A stretch of 64,000 nt of DNA from Oncomelania hupensis (GCA_036898135.1 CM072515.1:23075700-23139699), one strand, 5' to 3'; positions 46,416-57,352 are shown, counted from the first letter of the stretch. Numbers and translations: made by a program. The notes: generated by a model not told the origin, from the sequence alone.

Positions 46416-48155
46416 TTAACTTTGCAATAATGCAAGAAACTGGACAAACCACAACACAAACCCGAAGTACAAATTCTTACTTCTTCTTTCCAGTTCAATC
46501 TCTCCTGCGCCTGATCGCTTGACGCCCACTGCGAGGTCACTAAAGACTCCGTCGTCGCCTTGGGCAGGTTGAAAGATGAGAGGTGGACCAGATAAAGGCA
46601 AACCAGTTGCAGCCAACTGGAGATCCACCTGGTCGTCGACGCCGTCATGGTGGAACTGCTGTCGTTCGCGAAGAAACGCTGGTGGCTTCCCAACCTCTCC
46701 CAGTGAAGGTTTCAGGTCGTTTTGTAAGACCGCTTTATTAGATGTACTGTCGCCACTGAGAATCTCCTCCACGACGTTGTCCAGGAAATCGTCGGAGAGA
46801 CGATATTCTTCCGGAATAGTAGCTCTGGGAGGAATGTTTCCGCTGCGTTGGTCTTCCTGTAGTTGATTTTGGAATTCAGGCAGCAGATATTCTACTAGAC
46901 TCTCCAGCTTTCTCTGAACGCCGTTCTGGGTTTTATAATTTGTATCCACACCGGGTCTTGCTGGCAAACGATCAGGTACACTGCCTGGTGAGCGCTGACC
47001 AGTTTGACGTTGCGAGAACGCGTTGAACCACGCGTCCAGCTCTTGGAGGAAATGATTCATGTCGTCTCCTTCAGCTCGGTTGGCGGTAGCATCTTTCGCG
47101 TGCTCGGGAGTGCCGTTCTTCCTAAACATTAAGGCGTCGCGCAGTTTCTTCAAAGCTTCCTCGTAGTCTTTGTTATCAAGAACTTCTCTAGCTGATTTAC
47201 TCGGTGAAGCGTAGTCATCTTTCTTCTCCAGATCTGCACTTTGAGAAGATGCCGCTGATTTAGTCCCTTTGTAGATACCATCAACGAGGAGAAAGGGTTT
47301 ATTGACAATGACTTCTCTCAGCCCGGCAGCAGAAGCCAGGGCTTGAGCTTCGTTCAACGTGTTCTGTTTACTTAACATCGAATCGGCGTAAAGCAAGTAC
47401 AGGGTAAGCAGTCTCAGCGGTCCGCCATGCCTCATCACTACGTCGAAAAGATCCGAGCCGACTTCACTGTCGTAAGCAGCGTTAGAATTGAAGGATCCGA
47501 CGTCATCGAAATACTTCGGGTAGCTTCTTTTGAGTCGCTGCGCAAGCATAACCGGTACAGCTTCTACAGGACTGGCTTCGTTTTTCGAGTAGCTGTTTGA
47601 ATTAGGATCTGAATACGTGTTGTTAACCAGCGTATTATTCTCCAACAAGGAATAATTTTTGTGAGGAACGATACTGTCCGCCTGACTGAAAAGTAATCCC
47701 TGAGATTGTATATCTACCTGTTTCGTGACGTTGTGTAAACTGGTCGAAAGGTCGTGTTCGACCTCGCCATCGCCGTCTACCAAAGCTTTGTTTCTCAAGT
47801 CCTGAAAATGCTTTGACGGATACTTATTGTGATTAGTCATTGTGTTTGTACCCGCTTGCTGAAGTTCAGTCAGTTCAAAACTGGCAAAGCCTAGAGGCAC
47901 AAATCTATTTCTATATTCGTCAAGAAGTGTCAGTTCATGAGACAGACTTTGGGAATTCTGTACACTGTGTGAAGAAGCGCCGTGGGTATGAGCCACACTG
48001 TTTCCTGAATGTACCCCTTGCTCAGACAGAAAGGGGTTTGGCACGCCTGATGGACCGCGTCCTCTTTTTGAAGACGATTCTTGGAGAACGGGAGTGAACT
48101 TGACGCAAGGCAGAAGCAGCACAAGGCAACACACTGACAGCAGGACCCACGTCAT
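46416..48155 (-). CDS. Secreted acidic prohormone / granin-like precursor
   Basis: A 579-residue frame from the first ATG after an in-frame TAA. Residues 1-20 or so (MTWVLLSVCCLVLLLPCVKF) form a signal peptide, and no cysteine follows. KR sites lie at 30-31, 209-210 and 546-547; the middle one would release SYPKYFDDVGSF at a new N-terminus. Several short amphipathic helices occur (about 235-262, 330-344, 365-380, 417-433, 453-467). N-glycosylation sequons cluster near 167-179. The site GVFSDLAVGVKR (536-547) is loosely like the LLRVKR inhibitory end of proSAAS. At residue 558 a donor AGAA/GTAAGA (46480) suggests a phase-1 intron; unspliced, the frame adds a hydrophobic tail and ends. Likely packaged in dense-core vesicles (inference). 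I cannot name the family. Confidence 0.75.
   Translation of the reverse strand: MTWVLLSVCCLVLLLPCVKFTPVLQESSSKRGRGPSGVPNPFLSEQGVHSGNSVAHTHGASSHSVQNSQSLSHELTLLDEYRNRFVPLGFASFELTELQQAGTNTMTNHNKYPSKHFQDLRNKALVDGDGEVEHDLSTSLHNVTKQVDIQSQGLLFSQADSIVPHKNYSLLENNTLVNNTYSDPNSNSYSKNEASPVEAVPVMLAQRLKRSYPKYFDDVGSFNSNAAYDSEVGSDLFDVVMRHGGPLRLLTLYLLYADSMLSKQNTLNEAQALASAAGLREVIVNKPFLLVDGIYKGTKSAASSQSADLEKKDDYASPSKSAREVLDNKDYEEALKKLRDALMFRKNGTPEHAKDATANRAEGDDMNHFLQELDAWFNAFSQRQTGQRSPGSVPDRLPARPGVDTNYKTQNGVQRKLESLVEYLLPEFQNQLQEDQRSGNIPPRATIPEEYRLSDDFLDNVVEEILSGDSTSNKAVLQNDLKPSLGEVGKPPAFLRERQQFHHDGVDDQVDLQLAATGLPLSGPPLIFQPAQGDDGVFSDLAVGVKRSGAGEIELERRSKNLYFGFVLWFVQFLALLQS
46478..46483 (-). other. Probable 5' splice site in prohormone exon
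   Basis: The minus strand reads AGAA then GTAAGA with GT at 46480-46479, in phase 1 after Arg558. If used, the hydrophobic C-terminal tail is removed. No downstream acceptor exon could be identified in the window. Confidence 0.5.
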
Positions 48156-48809
48156 GTTTTGTATGTGAAGATGAAAGACATGTATAAAGCTAACAACCCG
48201 AAGCTGTCCTTAGGTGTACTCTCAGGACACTCACTATTACTGACTTCAGAGATCAGGCATTGATCCTTAAACTACCACAGAAGCTCAGTAAAACGTGCAC
48301 AATGTATACAAATGTCAAATGTATTGTCCAGAAAATTTAATTCACATCAGAAACGGTGTCCTTCTGTGCACGTAAGCGTCTTGTGAAATCGCTTCACTCC
48401 CTTTCCAGAGCTTCAGTTCATTAACATCACACACATGCCAACAGGTGGCCTTGGACAAAGTACAGGAAAATTATTTGGATATGTCGCAATTACTAATCAG
48501 ATATATCGTTCACATATAGAAAGCATCGAAAATGCCACATTAGATAGCAGGTATCAGCATCCTGTTGACAGGGGCAGCAGTATTCCTCCTGGAGTCCAGT
48601 CTATTTCTGTGTTGTCTGGAAGTTAGTTCATTTGTTATAAAATGTAAAACCTAGGTTGCAACTTGGCTTAGATGACACACGTACAGTTTATTATTATTTG
48701 ACGTTGAACGTCCAAAGAATGAAATCTTAATTTATAACACACTACACATCTTTCAGATAGAGCTGAATTCACCAGTACTGTTCTTAGTACAGAGATTTTG
48801 GGAAATTGA
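48156..48809. other. Upstream region of prohormone-like gene
   Basis: Contains the in-frame TAA just upstream of the start and presumably the 5' UTR and promoter on the minus strand. No convincing TATA box in the right orientation. No other gene seen. Confidence 0.4.
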
Positions 48810-49490
48810 ACGGGCGTCTATCACATGTGCTCTCGTCTGAATCACCTTGGTGAAATCACACAATGTTACTGAGATTGCAAACGTTATATTCTTATTCTAA
48901 ATTCTGAATCTAAGTCAGTGTATCACACGTCTCATCGACTGAACATTCGTGTGGTGTTTTTTAATGTCTTTTTATTATATTTTATTTTATTACTTTGATT
49001 TGATTACAAGTCATTGTCTCAAAAGTCTTGTTATTTAAACCGCCTTGCTGCTATAGCACAACTGTCCATCATGTAAAAGTCTGGATTAGGTTAATTAGCG
49101 TATCACACGTCTCGTGGTTTCAACAGCCTTGCTGATATTACACAACATTGGTGTGCCAATATAATGTATTTTTATTATATGCTGAAGTTTTGTTTGTTTG
49201 TTAAAAAGTGTGTTTAAATGTCACTCCATAGATCCGACATTGTGTCTAATAAGCTGTAATGTACTGAATCCAAGTCGATCTATCGCACATTCTGTCTTCT
49301 AAACAGTGTTGTGCTGAGATTACAGAATTATAGACTTGTTACTCTTATAAAATGTTCGATTCCAGGTCGGTCTACAACACGAGGCGTCGTCTATGCAGCT
49401 TCAATATGACAGAAGTGGACATTAGTTTACGTGGGCTAATCCAGATCGGTGTCACTGTCGTCCGAACAGCTGTGCCGATAATGACAAGAA
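48810..49490 (+). repeat. Degenerate tandem repeat upstream of prohormone exon
   Basis: About seven diverged units, each with a TCTATCACACGTCTCGTC-like start and an AACAGCCTTGCTGATATTAC-like second half, near 48816, 48918, 49014, 49098, 49277, 49370 and 49443. Spacing varies from about 75 to 180 bases because of AT-rich inserts. Confidence 0.55.
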
Positions 49491-50162
49491 GTGCAGGTCA
49501 GAGTAATGTTTGATTCTCCCGGTGACTGCATCCACACCCGTTTCCACGTTAGCTTATCCTGTTAGTACTGGCGCAGCTACGGAGATTCCAACAAAATTCC
49601 ATACAATTTCGCTAGGTCACTGTGACTGCCAGGTAGAATGTCTTTGATGAAGCAATAGCGAGTCGGCAACATCCGGTACACGTTTCCTCCGGTCCTAGCT
49701 ATCCAGCTGAGGTGACAGCCTTCTTCTTGCTCTCATCCGCGCTGATCTTTATACATGCCTCTGGAATTTTAGAAGAAATCAATATCAATAACGAACAGCA
49801 ATAGTACAAGCTTGGCCTGCGGAGTAAATGGCTGAAAAGTGCAAATTGGTCCTGCATTATAGATTACTTACCCACCTAGTACCAATTAATGGAAGTTACT
49901 ATCTTTCCGCTCTTGACTGATTTAATACTCGCAGTGTTTTTTGTTTTTTTTTCAAGGTTGATAGTTCGAACGTTTGAGAAAGCGACCTAATATTTCCTAT
50001 GGAATAAAACAGTGAACTGTTAGCATTCAAAATTGACAATAATGAAAAACAAATGGATACCCAAGGTAAACCTTTAGTTAATGCATCCATTTCTTTCTCA
50101 TTATTCTAACAGTTATTAGCAAGATAACCCCATTTTTGTTAAACACTTCCGAACTAACATAC
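49491..50162. other. No gene seen
   Basis: No recognisable element or exon. Confidence 0.4.
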
Positions 50163-50262
50163 GTAACACTGTTTTAGTAATAGAGTTGCACCCTTGTGGA
50201 ACAAACTACCGGCACATGTTAAAAATGCTAATAATATTAATGAATTTAAGGATTTCTTGAAC
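50163..50262 (+). pseudogene. LINE polymerase C-terminal fragment
   Basis: The plus strand encodes RVAPLWNKLPAHVKNANNIN then EFKDFLNR and a stop. PLWNKLPxHV and FKxFL are the typical end of CR1/Jockey-group LINE polymerases, as at 27962-28475. Stop codons lie just upstream. Confidence 0.6.
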
Positions 50263-50884
50263 AGGTAAATTTCTTTTTAGGATACAAAATTCATATATGA
50301 CGAATGACTTACTGTGGTCACTCATTTAAACTTCCCAAGCAACTGCAATGCAACCCATAAAATTTTATATGGTTGTCGAAATTGACTGGGACGCTAAAAA
50401 GCTTACACAAGTTCCAACTGAACTGATCTGAAGAAGACAGATATGCTCTGCCATGGTCATTAGAATGTGCTGGAAAAAAAGAGGGGAAACCAAAACTCGT
50501 GAAAAATAAGTACTCTAATGTACTAAACAATAGGAAATCAATGTAATCCTAATACAAAATATTGTCTCTAGAATACGGAGAAGTTTTTAGTTCCAAGATG
50601 GTAAATTGGGAATCTGGAGTTGTTCAAATGTCCTACTCTATCAGTGGTATCCTAGCTTTAAACAGTTGTCCGGCGATTAGGGCAGTGACAAGCCTTTGAG
50701 CCGCTCTCTCAGGTGGCGAAAACAACTGTTGTCAGCTCTGGGCAGGATCACATGTCTGGCCGACCTTGGCATGCCGAAGAGGCAAGCACCTTAAATTGTA
50801 TCAAGGCTTCGGATCCGCCCACCTCATACCTGCATATTATGCTATTAAACCTATAGTTGCAAACTTAACAGATTTTGTGAAAAT
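50263..50884. other. No gene seen
   Basis: No recognisable element. Probably LINE-derived at its 5' edge. Confidence 0.35.
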
Positions 50885-50898
50885 GGTGGTGGTGGTGG

Positions 50899-50984
<86 letters not shown>

Positions 50985-51205
50985 AAAATAATATTGCTGG
51001 TTTTCGTGGTGAATGCAAGTAGTTGTGATGATGATGTTTGAAGTGATGGAGAAAGTTTGGAATTTAAGATGATGATGATTATGATGATGATGATGACGAT
51101 GACGACGACGACGATGATGATGATGATGATGATGATGTCGATAATGATGACGACGAGGCTGATGTTGGTGACGACGACGACGACGGCGATGATGATGACG
51201 ATAAT
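50885..51205 (+). repeat. (GGT)n(GAT)n(GGT)n and GAT/GAC-rich block
   Basis: GGT units flank about 24 GAT units at 50900-50972. A second, imperfect GAT/GAC array runs 51065-51205. M, V and I/D runs in the frames are artefacts. Confidence 0.95.
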
Positions 51206-51971
51206 CACTGCTGGATGTACACAGTAACTCTGGATATACAGAATTTTGGAAGCGCTATTATAAGGAGGTGGCGAAGACGTACAAAACAGGTAGCGAGTGC
51301 ATGCAACAAGAGACACCCTTAGTACAAAGCACGAATTAAGCCCTTTTCAGTCCCCTATCAATCCCGTGTTCTGAGTGCGGCCAAGTGTAAATGTATGGCG
51401 ATATTTCATCCCATCTCATCATCACACTAAACCTAAAACTCAGCATTAACCCTTTCCGCACTGCCAGTCACATCCGTGGTGCATTACTTTACCGCCTCCA
51501 ATGCATTCCAAGATTGGCTGGTGGAATATTTACAAATTAGGTTTTCAAGCGTGTTTGCTTCTTGACCTGTAACTTGTGTACTGATCGGGTTAACACTAAA
51601 TCAACCGGCGATCTTGTTTTTTTTTTAATTGAGGCTTCTTTGTAGTGAGCTGTTGTCAGTTGAGACTAGGAAAATGTCAGTGTGCTTATCTGGGCATACT
51701 TTGAAAATGGGTCGTCCTTCAGTTGTCGGCTAGTCGGTATGGCGGTCGGTCCGTCGCTCCAAATTTTCACTCCTCCCTCCCCCCCCCTTACTTTTGTTGT
51801 TGTTGTTGTTGTTGTTGTTCAAAACATACTGCATATATCCATCTTGTATTTAAATGATTACTACAATGGCTATATAATTTTTTTAAAACAAAACTTGTAA
51901 TATTGTAATCTTATATTTAAACAACGGTACGAACTAATCAATTCGACCCGGTGTGAACCCAAACAAATACT
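51206..51971. other. No gene seen; (TTG)n at 51798
   Basis: A (TTG)8 tract at about 51797-51820 and T runs. No exon recognised. Confidence 0.45.
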
Positions 51972-52294
51972 GGAATTTATTTATTTATTTATTTACTTAT
52001 TAATTTTAATAACTTTTCTTAAGCGCTTTTCCAGCTCAAGGGCCGCTCAAGACGCTGTTCGATACAGGATCTAACTCAAGCCGCCGCTAGACGCGCACTT
52101 GCAGCCTTTGGGCGCATATTGTGACGCCCAGACATCTTAGCACAATTCTGTGTGACCAGGGATGGAGAGAAGAGATATAGAGCGTGCTGGGTGTATTGGT
52201 GTAAAAATCCGGCAGGATCTTTAAAGTCCATGCGGTGTGATGCGTGCGTGTACAGACTAGACATCGGTTTATACTCTCATCAGAAGGCTTCGTC
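51972..52294 (-). mobile_element. SINE-E, near full length
   Basis: Minus-strand order: CTTCTGATGAGAGTATAAAC core, CTTTAAAGATCCTGCCGG, AACACCCAGCACGC-type block, TCTGGGCGTCACAATATGC, GCCTTTGGGC region, GAGCGGCCCTTGAGCTGG and AAAAGCGCTTAAG, then an AAAT tail (51972-51998). About 323 bp. No tRNA box at its 5' end. The GATGAG...AACCGA core resembles, from memory, the conserved central domain of V-type SINEs. Confidence 0.75.
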
Positions 52295-52363
52295 ATTACA
52301 TTACATTACATTACATGATTATTGCTTTAGGTCCAGCGGACTCTTCCGAGCCAAATCAGGACC
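52295..52363 (-). mobile_element. Family A copy 8, 3' end only
   Basis: ACATT-repeat tail, ATGATTATTGCTTTAGGTCC and the hairpin arm up to CAGGACC. It abuts the 5' end of the SINE-E copy. Confidence 0.85.
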
Positions 52364-52860
52364 AGAGAGACGTTATCTTGAAATATTATAAAACAGTTCC
52401 AAAATGTATGGAAAAACTGAAACTTATTCGTGAGCTGCATAAAAGGAGAATTGAACCCAACTTCGCAAGATCTTTGAAATGGAAAAGAAACAATATACAT
52501 GTAGGCATAATCAAAAAGCACTGTTTCGCAATGCTGCCATTACAACACTCGATAGCTTAAATAAAAATAAAACTAACTTAAACGGATCGATAAATACCTC
52601 TACCCACTCAAAATAAATAGATGAAAAAAATAATAATTTATAATAAGATATTAACCGATTACAAGATATAAAAATTATTTGTTAAAGTGGATCGATCTTG
52701 AAGAATTCATTTTTCCCATTGGTCAAAACATAGACGGTTTTTGCAAGGTCCTGATTGACTCCGGACTAGACTGCATGCTTTTTTTAGAAGTAGCGTGTTC
52801 AGGGACGAGTTCTCAAAACACACACAAAAAAAGACAGAAGCAAACAAATAAATTAAAAGC
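52364..52860 (+). other. Unrecognised, short open frame at 52366-52560
   Basis: The plus strand has a 64-codon open stretch (KYYKTVPKCMEKLKLIRELH then KRRIEPNFARSLKWKR) with no stop. It resembles no family I can name; it may be a LINE or gene fragment. The rest is AT-rich. Confidence 0.3.
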
Positions 52861-53285
52861 TTGTCCAATATCATAGGTGTCAACAGACGTTTAAATTAAA
52901 CGTTTGACCAATATCATAGGTGTCAACATACGTTTAAATTAAAAGGTTATCCAATATCAGAAGTGTCAACAGACGTTTAAATTAAAAGTTTTTCCAATAT
53001 CAGAGGTGTCAACAGACGTTTAAATTAAAAGTTTGTCCAATATCATAAGTGTCAACAGACGTTTAAATTAAAAGTTTGTCAAACATCATAGGGGTCAATA
53101 GACGTTTAAACTAAAAGTTTGTCAAGCATCATAGGGGTCGACAGACGTTTAAATTAAAAGTTTGTCCAACATCATAGGTGTCGACAGATGTTTAAATTAG
53201 GTTTGTCCACTATCATAGGTGTCAACAGACGTTTAAATTATAAGTTTGTCCAATATCATAGGTGTGAACAGACGTTTGATATATA
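52861..53285 (+). repeat. 43-bp minisatellite
   Basis: About ten units of a 43-bp repeat: TTAAATTAAAAGTTTGTCCA, ATATCATAGGTGTCAACAG and ACGT. Units differ at one to four bases and one is shortened near 53190. It carries stops in all frames. Confidence 0.96.
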
Positions 53286-54761
53286 AAGAATAGTTTTTTT
53301 GTTTTTTTACGAACTGTGAGGGATTAAAAATAAATGTTAAAAGAGTATTTACCACACAAATCAAAACAGAAATGACGTTTGAAAGAGGAGAGGTTGGGGG
53401 CGGAGCATGGGGAGAAAACTGAGAGACGTTTTCTAGAAAGTTCAAGCAAATGCGTCGCTTTCTCTGTCATTCGGTCAAGAAAAGTAGCTTATATACATCT
53501 GATGGACTCGATTTCGAACAAAATCATATCGAGAAAAGTCAACAACTGGGCGACAGAGATGTTCTGTTTGTACACGTTGCTCGTAGTGATACTACTTGCA
53601 TAGACATATTCTTAGTTCCTTAAACTCCCATTGAGTAATCGCCCCCTCTATCTAGCCACTGAAAATTAGCCTTACAAAAATAGAAGGATGGGAGGGTTGG
53701 GGGGGGGGGGGAAGAATATCAACCTTTTTTTCTTTTTTAATCAGTTTATAGTCCCCTCTCTTCCCGGTAAGGATTTTCAGAGAGGAGACTCTACATTCTT
53801 ATGTGTGTCGATTATTACTTTTTTTAACATATGTGTGTGCGTGCGCGCTGACGTTGACGTTTCCGTTGACGTCACAGAAACTGTCCTCAGAGACCCCGAT
53901 ATAACATTTTGAAATATTCCATAATGAATCGTTCAAAAGACCATTTGTTTTGAAATCCACAAAAAAAAGAAAAAGAAACGGGAGGTGATGTGTTTTTGAG
54001 TACGGCCATTAAGTGGTTTCTTCCCTATTTGCGTCGTCAAGCGTAATGGAAGACGGAAAATGATGGAAGAGAAAAGGATGGGACGAGAGGAGGGGGTGTG
54101 AGGGAGAATGAGAGATCCCCCCTTCCCCCTCTCACCCCCCCCCCCCCCCAATAAAAAAAAAGGTGGGGGGACAAGCAAGCAAGAAAGAACGCAAGAGAAA
54201 AACAAGAAAAAAAAGGGAAGGCAGGAATTTACAAAAGTCGGCGGATCTTCAGTTTTATATGAGTTTATCGGATCAAAATCTCCCCCCTCCTTTTCCCCAA
54301 ATCTTCCATTACAACATAGGCTACTTATTTTTGGGTATTAGTACTGGCATTTCAGCCGTTTCCCATAATTCCAATAGTATATGTCTTATAGTTCTCATGA
54401 ATATTTAAACCCTTGGGCTACTAAAAAAAAAGAAGGTACATTTATTATTATTTTAAAAGAAATTAAAGTTGTTGTTGTTTTTTTAAAGTAGTCCGAAGGT
54501 TTAATTTAACCAAAAAATAAGCACATTAACGGTTTGAGTAACTAAATAATAATTTTTTTAGTTTGGCCTCCATCCTCGTGAAAAAGAAAAAAACACGCAC
54601 AAGAAAATGAAAACAATTCCACTTCAACTTAGCCTATCCCACGCATACAATGCCTTTTCAATCTCCCTACCATAGGTGTACCTCTTTATTTAAACTGCAC
54701 AAACGTTACAACGGTTGTACAACATCCCCGAGTTTTGCATGACCTGTTAGTTTATGGAGTG
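53286..54761. other. No gene seen
   Basis: Several short G or C runs (53699-53711, 54136-54149) and A-rich tracts. Open frames around 54108-54408 overlap in two frames without a domain. Confidence 0.4.
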
Positions 54762-55150
54762 GTGGGGGCATCGTGGCACAGTGGGTTAGTCGCCGGTTTT
54801 CTATGTCGAAAGGAGCGCGCGGGTTCGATTCCCGCAAAGGGGCGAACTTACGTGGCTTCTGGAAAAGACTTTTCAGGTCACTGAGGGTTTTCTCGGGGTA
54901 CTCCGGTTTGCTCCCTCCCTTCAATAAATGGTATTGGATGCAGTCGCTCTAAAAATTCAAACGTGAAAATTCGATGTCCTCTCCGTTTATAATAGCGATC
55001 TCCCTGCCTTTACACCACACGTTTGAGTGATAGATGTGAGTTTGTTGTGTGTGTGAGAGAGTGGGCGAAACATGTGAGCTTGTACGTTAGTACAGATCGC
55101 CGCGCTTTGAGCCTGGCGATTTGGGTGGAAAGCGCGTATATAGCATCCAT
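54762..55150 (+). mobile_element. SINE-C, near full length
   Basis: tRNA-like head with GGCACAGTGGGTTAGTCG (A box) and GGGTTCGATTCCCGC (B box, 54821-54835), then the core GAGGGTTTTCTCGGGGTACT, a GTGTGTGTGAGAGAGTGGG segment, and the 3' end GCGCTTTGAGCCTGGCGATT then GCGCGTATATAGCATCC. Tail ATT repeats. Confidence 0.9.
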
Positions 55151-55165
55151 TATTATTATTATTAT

Positions 55166-55227
<62 letters not shown>

Positions 55228-55240
55228 TCTTCTTCTTCTT
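55151..55240 (+). repeat. (ATT)n(TAG)n(TTC)n at SINE-C tail
   Basis: Five ATT, about 20 TAG and four TTC units in direct continuation of the SINE. Confidence 0.95.
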
Positions 55241-55276
55241 CGATGCAGCCTTTTAGGGCAGGTACGCCAGCAATGT

Positions 55277-55843
55277 CCCCCGTTGGGGTGCCGGGGGTTT
55301 CAGTATAAATAGTATCCCCACTTTCTGGAAATTTAGTGCTTTAAATTCCCACTGTTGCTGTCTTTCTCATTTATTCTTTTTCATTCCTGCTCTGTTCTAT
55401 CAATTTGCTATACTATCTTCTTCTTCGCTAGACCAGTCACCTACCTTTTTTCTTGAAAACTCTTCCGGGACAAGACTCCTTATTTAAGTGGATCAGCTTG
55501 GGACTATTGGACGCTTTCTGCCAGGTGGTCACTAGGGCTTCCTATGATGTTATTATTTAGCAATGTAGGCATTTTATATGTATGTGTTTTGTTGATAATT
55601 TATAATGTTTGTATTCTATTTTGTTTTTGTAAACGGGGGGGGGGGGGGGGGTCGATAAATTAGAGTTTAGCCTCAGCGTCCCCTGCGTGGGATGTCTTTA
55701 TTGTAAAGTGACTGGCTGGTGGAGAGCTTTCAGTTTTACCACTAGGGTTGTTTCAGCAGATCTTTTATGCGGATCAGGGGTTGTCCGGTCCTGATTTGGC
55801 TCGGAAGAGTCCGCTGGACCTGAAGCAATAATCATGTAATGTA
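55277..55843 (+). mobile_element. Family A copy 9, full length
   Basis: 567 bp flanked by the 13-bp duplication ACGCCAGCAATGT (55264-55276, 55844-55856). 5' end CCCCCGTTGGGGTGCC; TATAAATA at 55304-55311; a G run of about 18 at 55636-55653 not seen in other copies; 3' nested hairpin at 55787-55820 (GGTCC with GGACC outside, GGCTC with GAGTC inside a GGAA loop); tail ATGTAATGTA. It is the best reference copy of the family. Confidence 0.95.
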
Positions 55844-55914
55844 ACGCCAGCAATGTGGGTCATTGAACCACGGGCACTTGTCCTCAGACGAATAAATATG
55901 GAAGTTTATCGCTC

Positions 55915-56160
55915 ACACCCAACTTTGGCCATAGGGCAGACTGGGATAACCATCCCAGAGAAAAGGGAGATATAGGGACCTAACACTGAACCACCAAAGC
56001 AAACATACTGCTTTCAATGGACTGTGTGGCAAAAACGAAAATGTGCCGCATTTATCGTTTGCGACTACGGGATTCGAACCTGGGTCATCGGTGTGCCAAG
56101 CGAACGGCCCATCCGGCGTTATGCGGCTATGCTTAGAGTTCGCCAGTGCTTCTGCCATGG
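55915..56160 (-). mobile_element. SINE-D copy
   Basis: Minus-strand head with CACACCGATGACCCAGGTTC then GAATCCCG (B box), partly decayed A box, and the GTGTTAGGTCCCTATATCTC body segment. About 245 bp. Confidence 0.7.
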
Positions 56161-56194
56161 ATTTGATTGTAAAATATAAATACTAATCATGATA

Positions 56195-56217
56195 GCAATA
56201 ATAATAATAATAATAAT

Positions 56218-56255
<38 letters not shown>

Positions 56256-56318
56256 GTAATAATAATAATAATAATAAGAATAATAAGAATAATAAGAATA
56301 ATAAGAATAATAATAAAT
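56195..56318 (+). repeat. (AAT)n microsatellite with AAG variants
   Basis: About 40 AAT units, with AAGAAT interruptions in the second half. Confidence 0.95.
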
Positions 56319-56319
56319 T

Positions 56320-56832
56320 AAAACGCTAAATGTTGATTCAGCCCCGATGCTTGAATCTGTGTAACTCTAGTTCGATTCCACGCAGCCCGTTCACTCAATG
56401 ACAGGACAAGAGTGGTCGTCAGCTATATTGAGCAAAATACGCAAACAGCATCAACAACCGCATTCAAATACTTAATCTTAACGCGCAGACCAAAGCTATC
56501 AATTACAACGTCTGTAGTGTGTAGAAAGCTTTGGAACAGTCCAGTATGACGTAATCAACAACCAATCGTCACAGGAAACAGCCACTGTCTTACGTCCTAG
56601 AATATTCTACAATGTTCGAAGATTTGACTACTTGCTACGAGATAGATCTCGAATCTTCCATCGGTGGTAAACAAGCAATTCCAGAAAGATCTCAACATCG
56701 ACCAAAGAATGCAGAACCAACGAACATTGTGCAAAGCTTTTCTAGCAACTCCATAGAACCAAATTCAAGGTAAACAAATGCTATCATTGCACCCTTCGTG
56801 CGCCAAACAAATGTCCGTCATTATCTTGTACT
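56320..56832 (-). mobile_element. Solo LTR (LTR-1), ends unclear
   Basis: Shares GATTCAGCCCCGATGCTTGA, GGTAAACAAGCAATTCC and CCAGAAAGATCTCAACAT segments with LTR-1 at 25183-25745. The terminal TG...CA bases and target duplication are not clear. Confidence 0.65.
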
Positions 56833-57179
56833 TAACAACTAATATCATCATCATCAGCAGCAGCAGCAACAGCATTATCATGGCGGACTGCGATTTCATT
56901 TGCCGTCGGTTCAGCGCATGCGCAAGCTTTGTATGGGCGGGCTTTCGCTAAACGTTTGATGAAGGGGAATCTTGGCCCTGGTTTAACAAAACAAGCAAGG
57001 ATTGAGTAATAAACGGCGCTTGAACACGAAGCAAACTGGCAGCAATTATCATGGTGATCACTAGTTTGCCATCTTACAGGGATATTACTCGTTGGGCGTG
57101 GGCCATCGGTAGCAATGTGGTAGATAGCACGCAGCCCAGTGTGTGATCCTATGGCTCTTTATAGTTAAGACCTTGAGCA
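56833..57179. other. No gene seen
   Basis: Short CAG/ATC repeats near 56850. Bases 57095-57150 (GGTAGATAGCACGCAGCC) recall the left arm of the inverted repeat at 25788. Confidence 0.4.
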
Positions 57180-57199
57180 GCTCTATAAACAACCCTTCA

Positions 57200-57321
57200 A
57201 TCATGGTATTGGAGGCAGTCAATCCTTTTATTTTAAATACCAAAATTAACATTCAATTTCTTATCCGTATTGTAATAGCATTTGCATTTATGCCACAGGT
57301 TTGAGTAATAGATGTGTGTGG

Positions 57322-57352
<31 letters not shown>

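Noticed and set aside
52861..53285. CRISPR-like regularly spaced repeats
   Set aside because: Whole unit repeats in tandem with no variable spacers; eukaryotic minisatellite.
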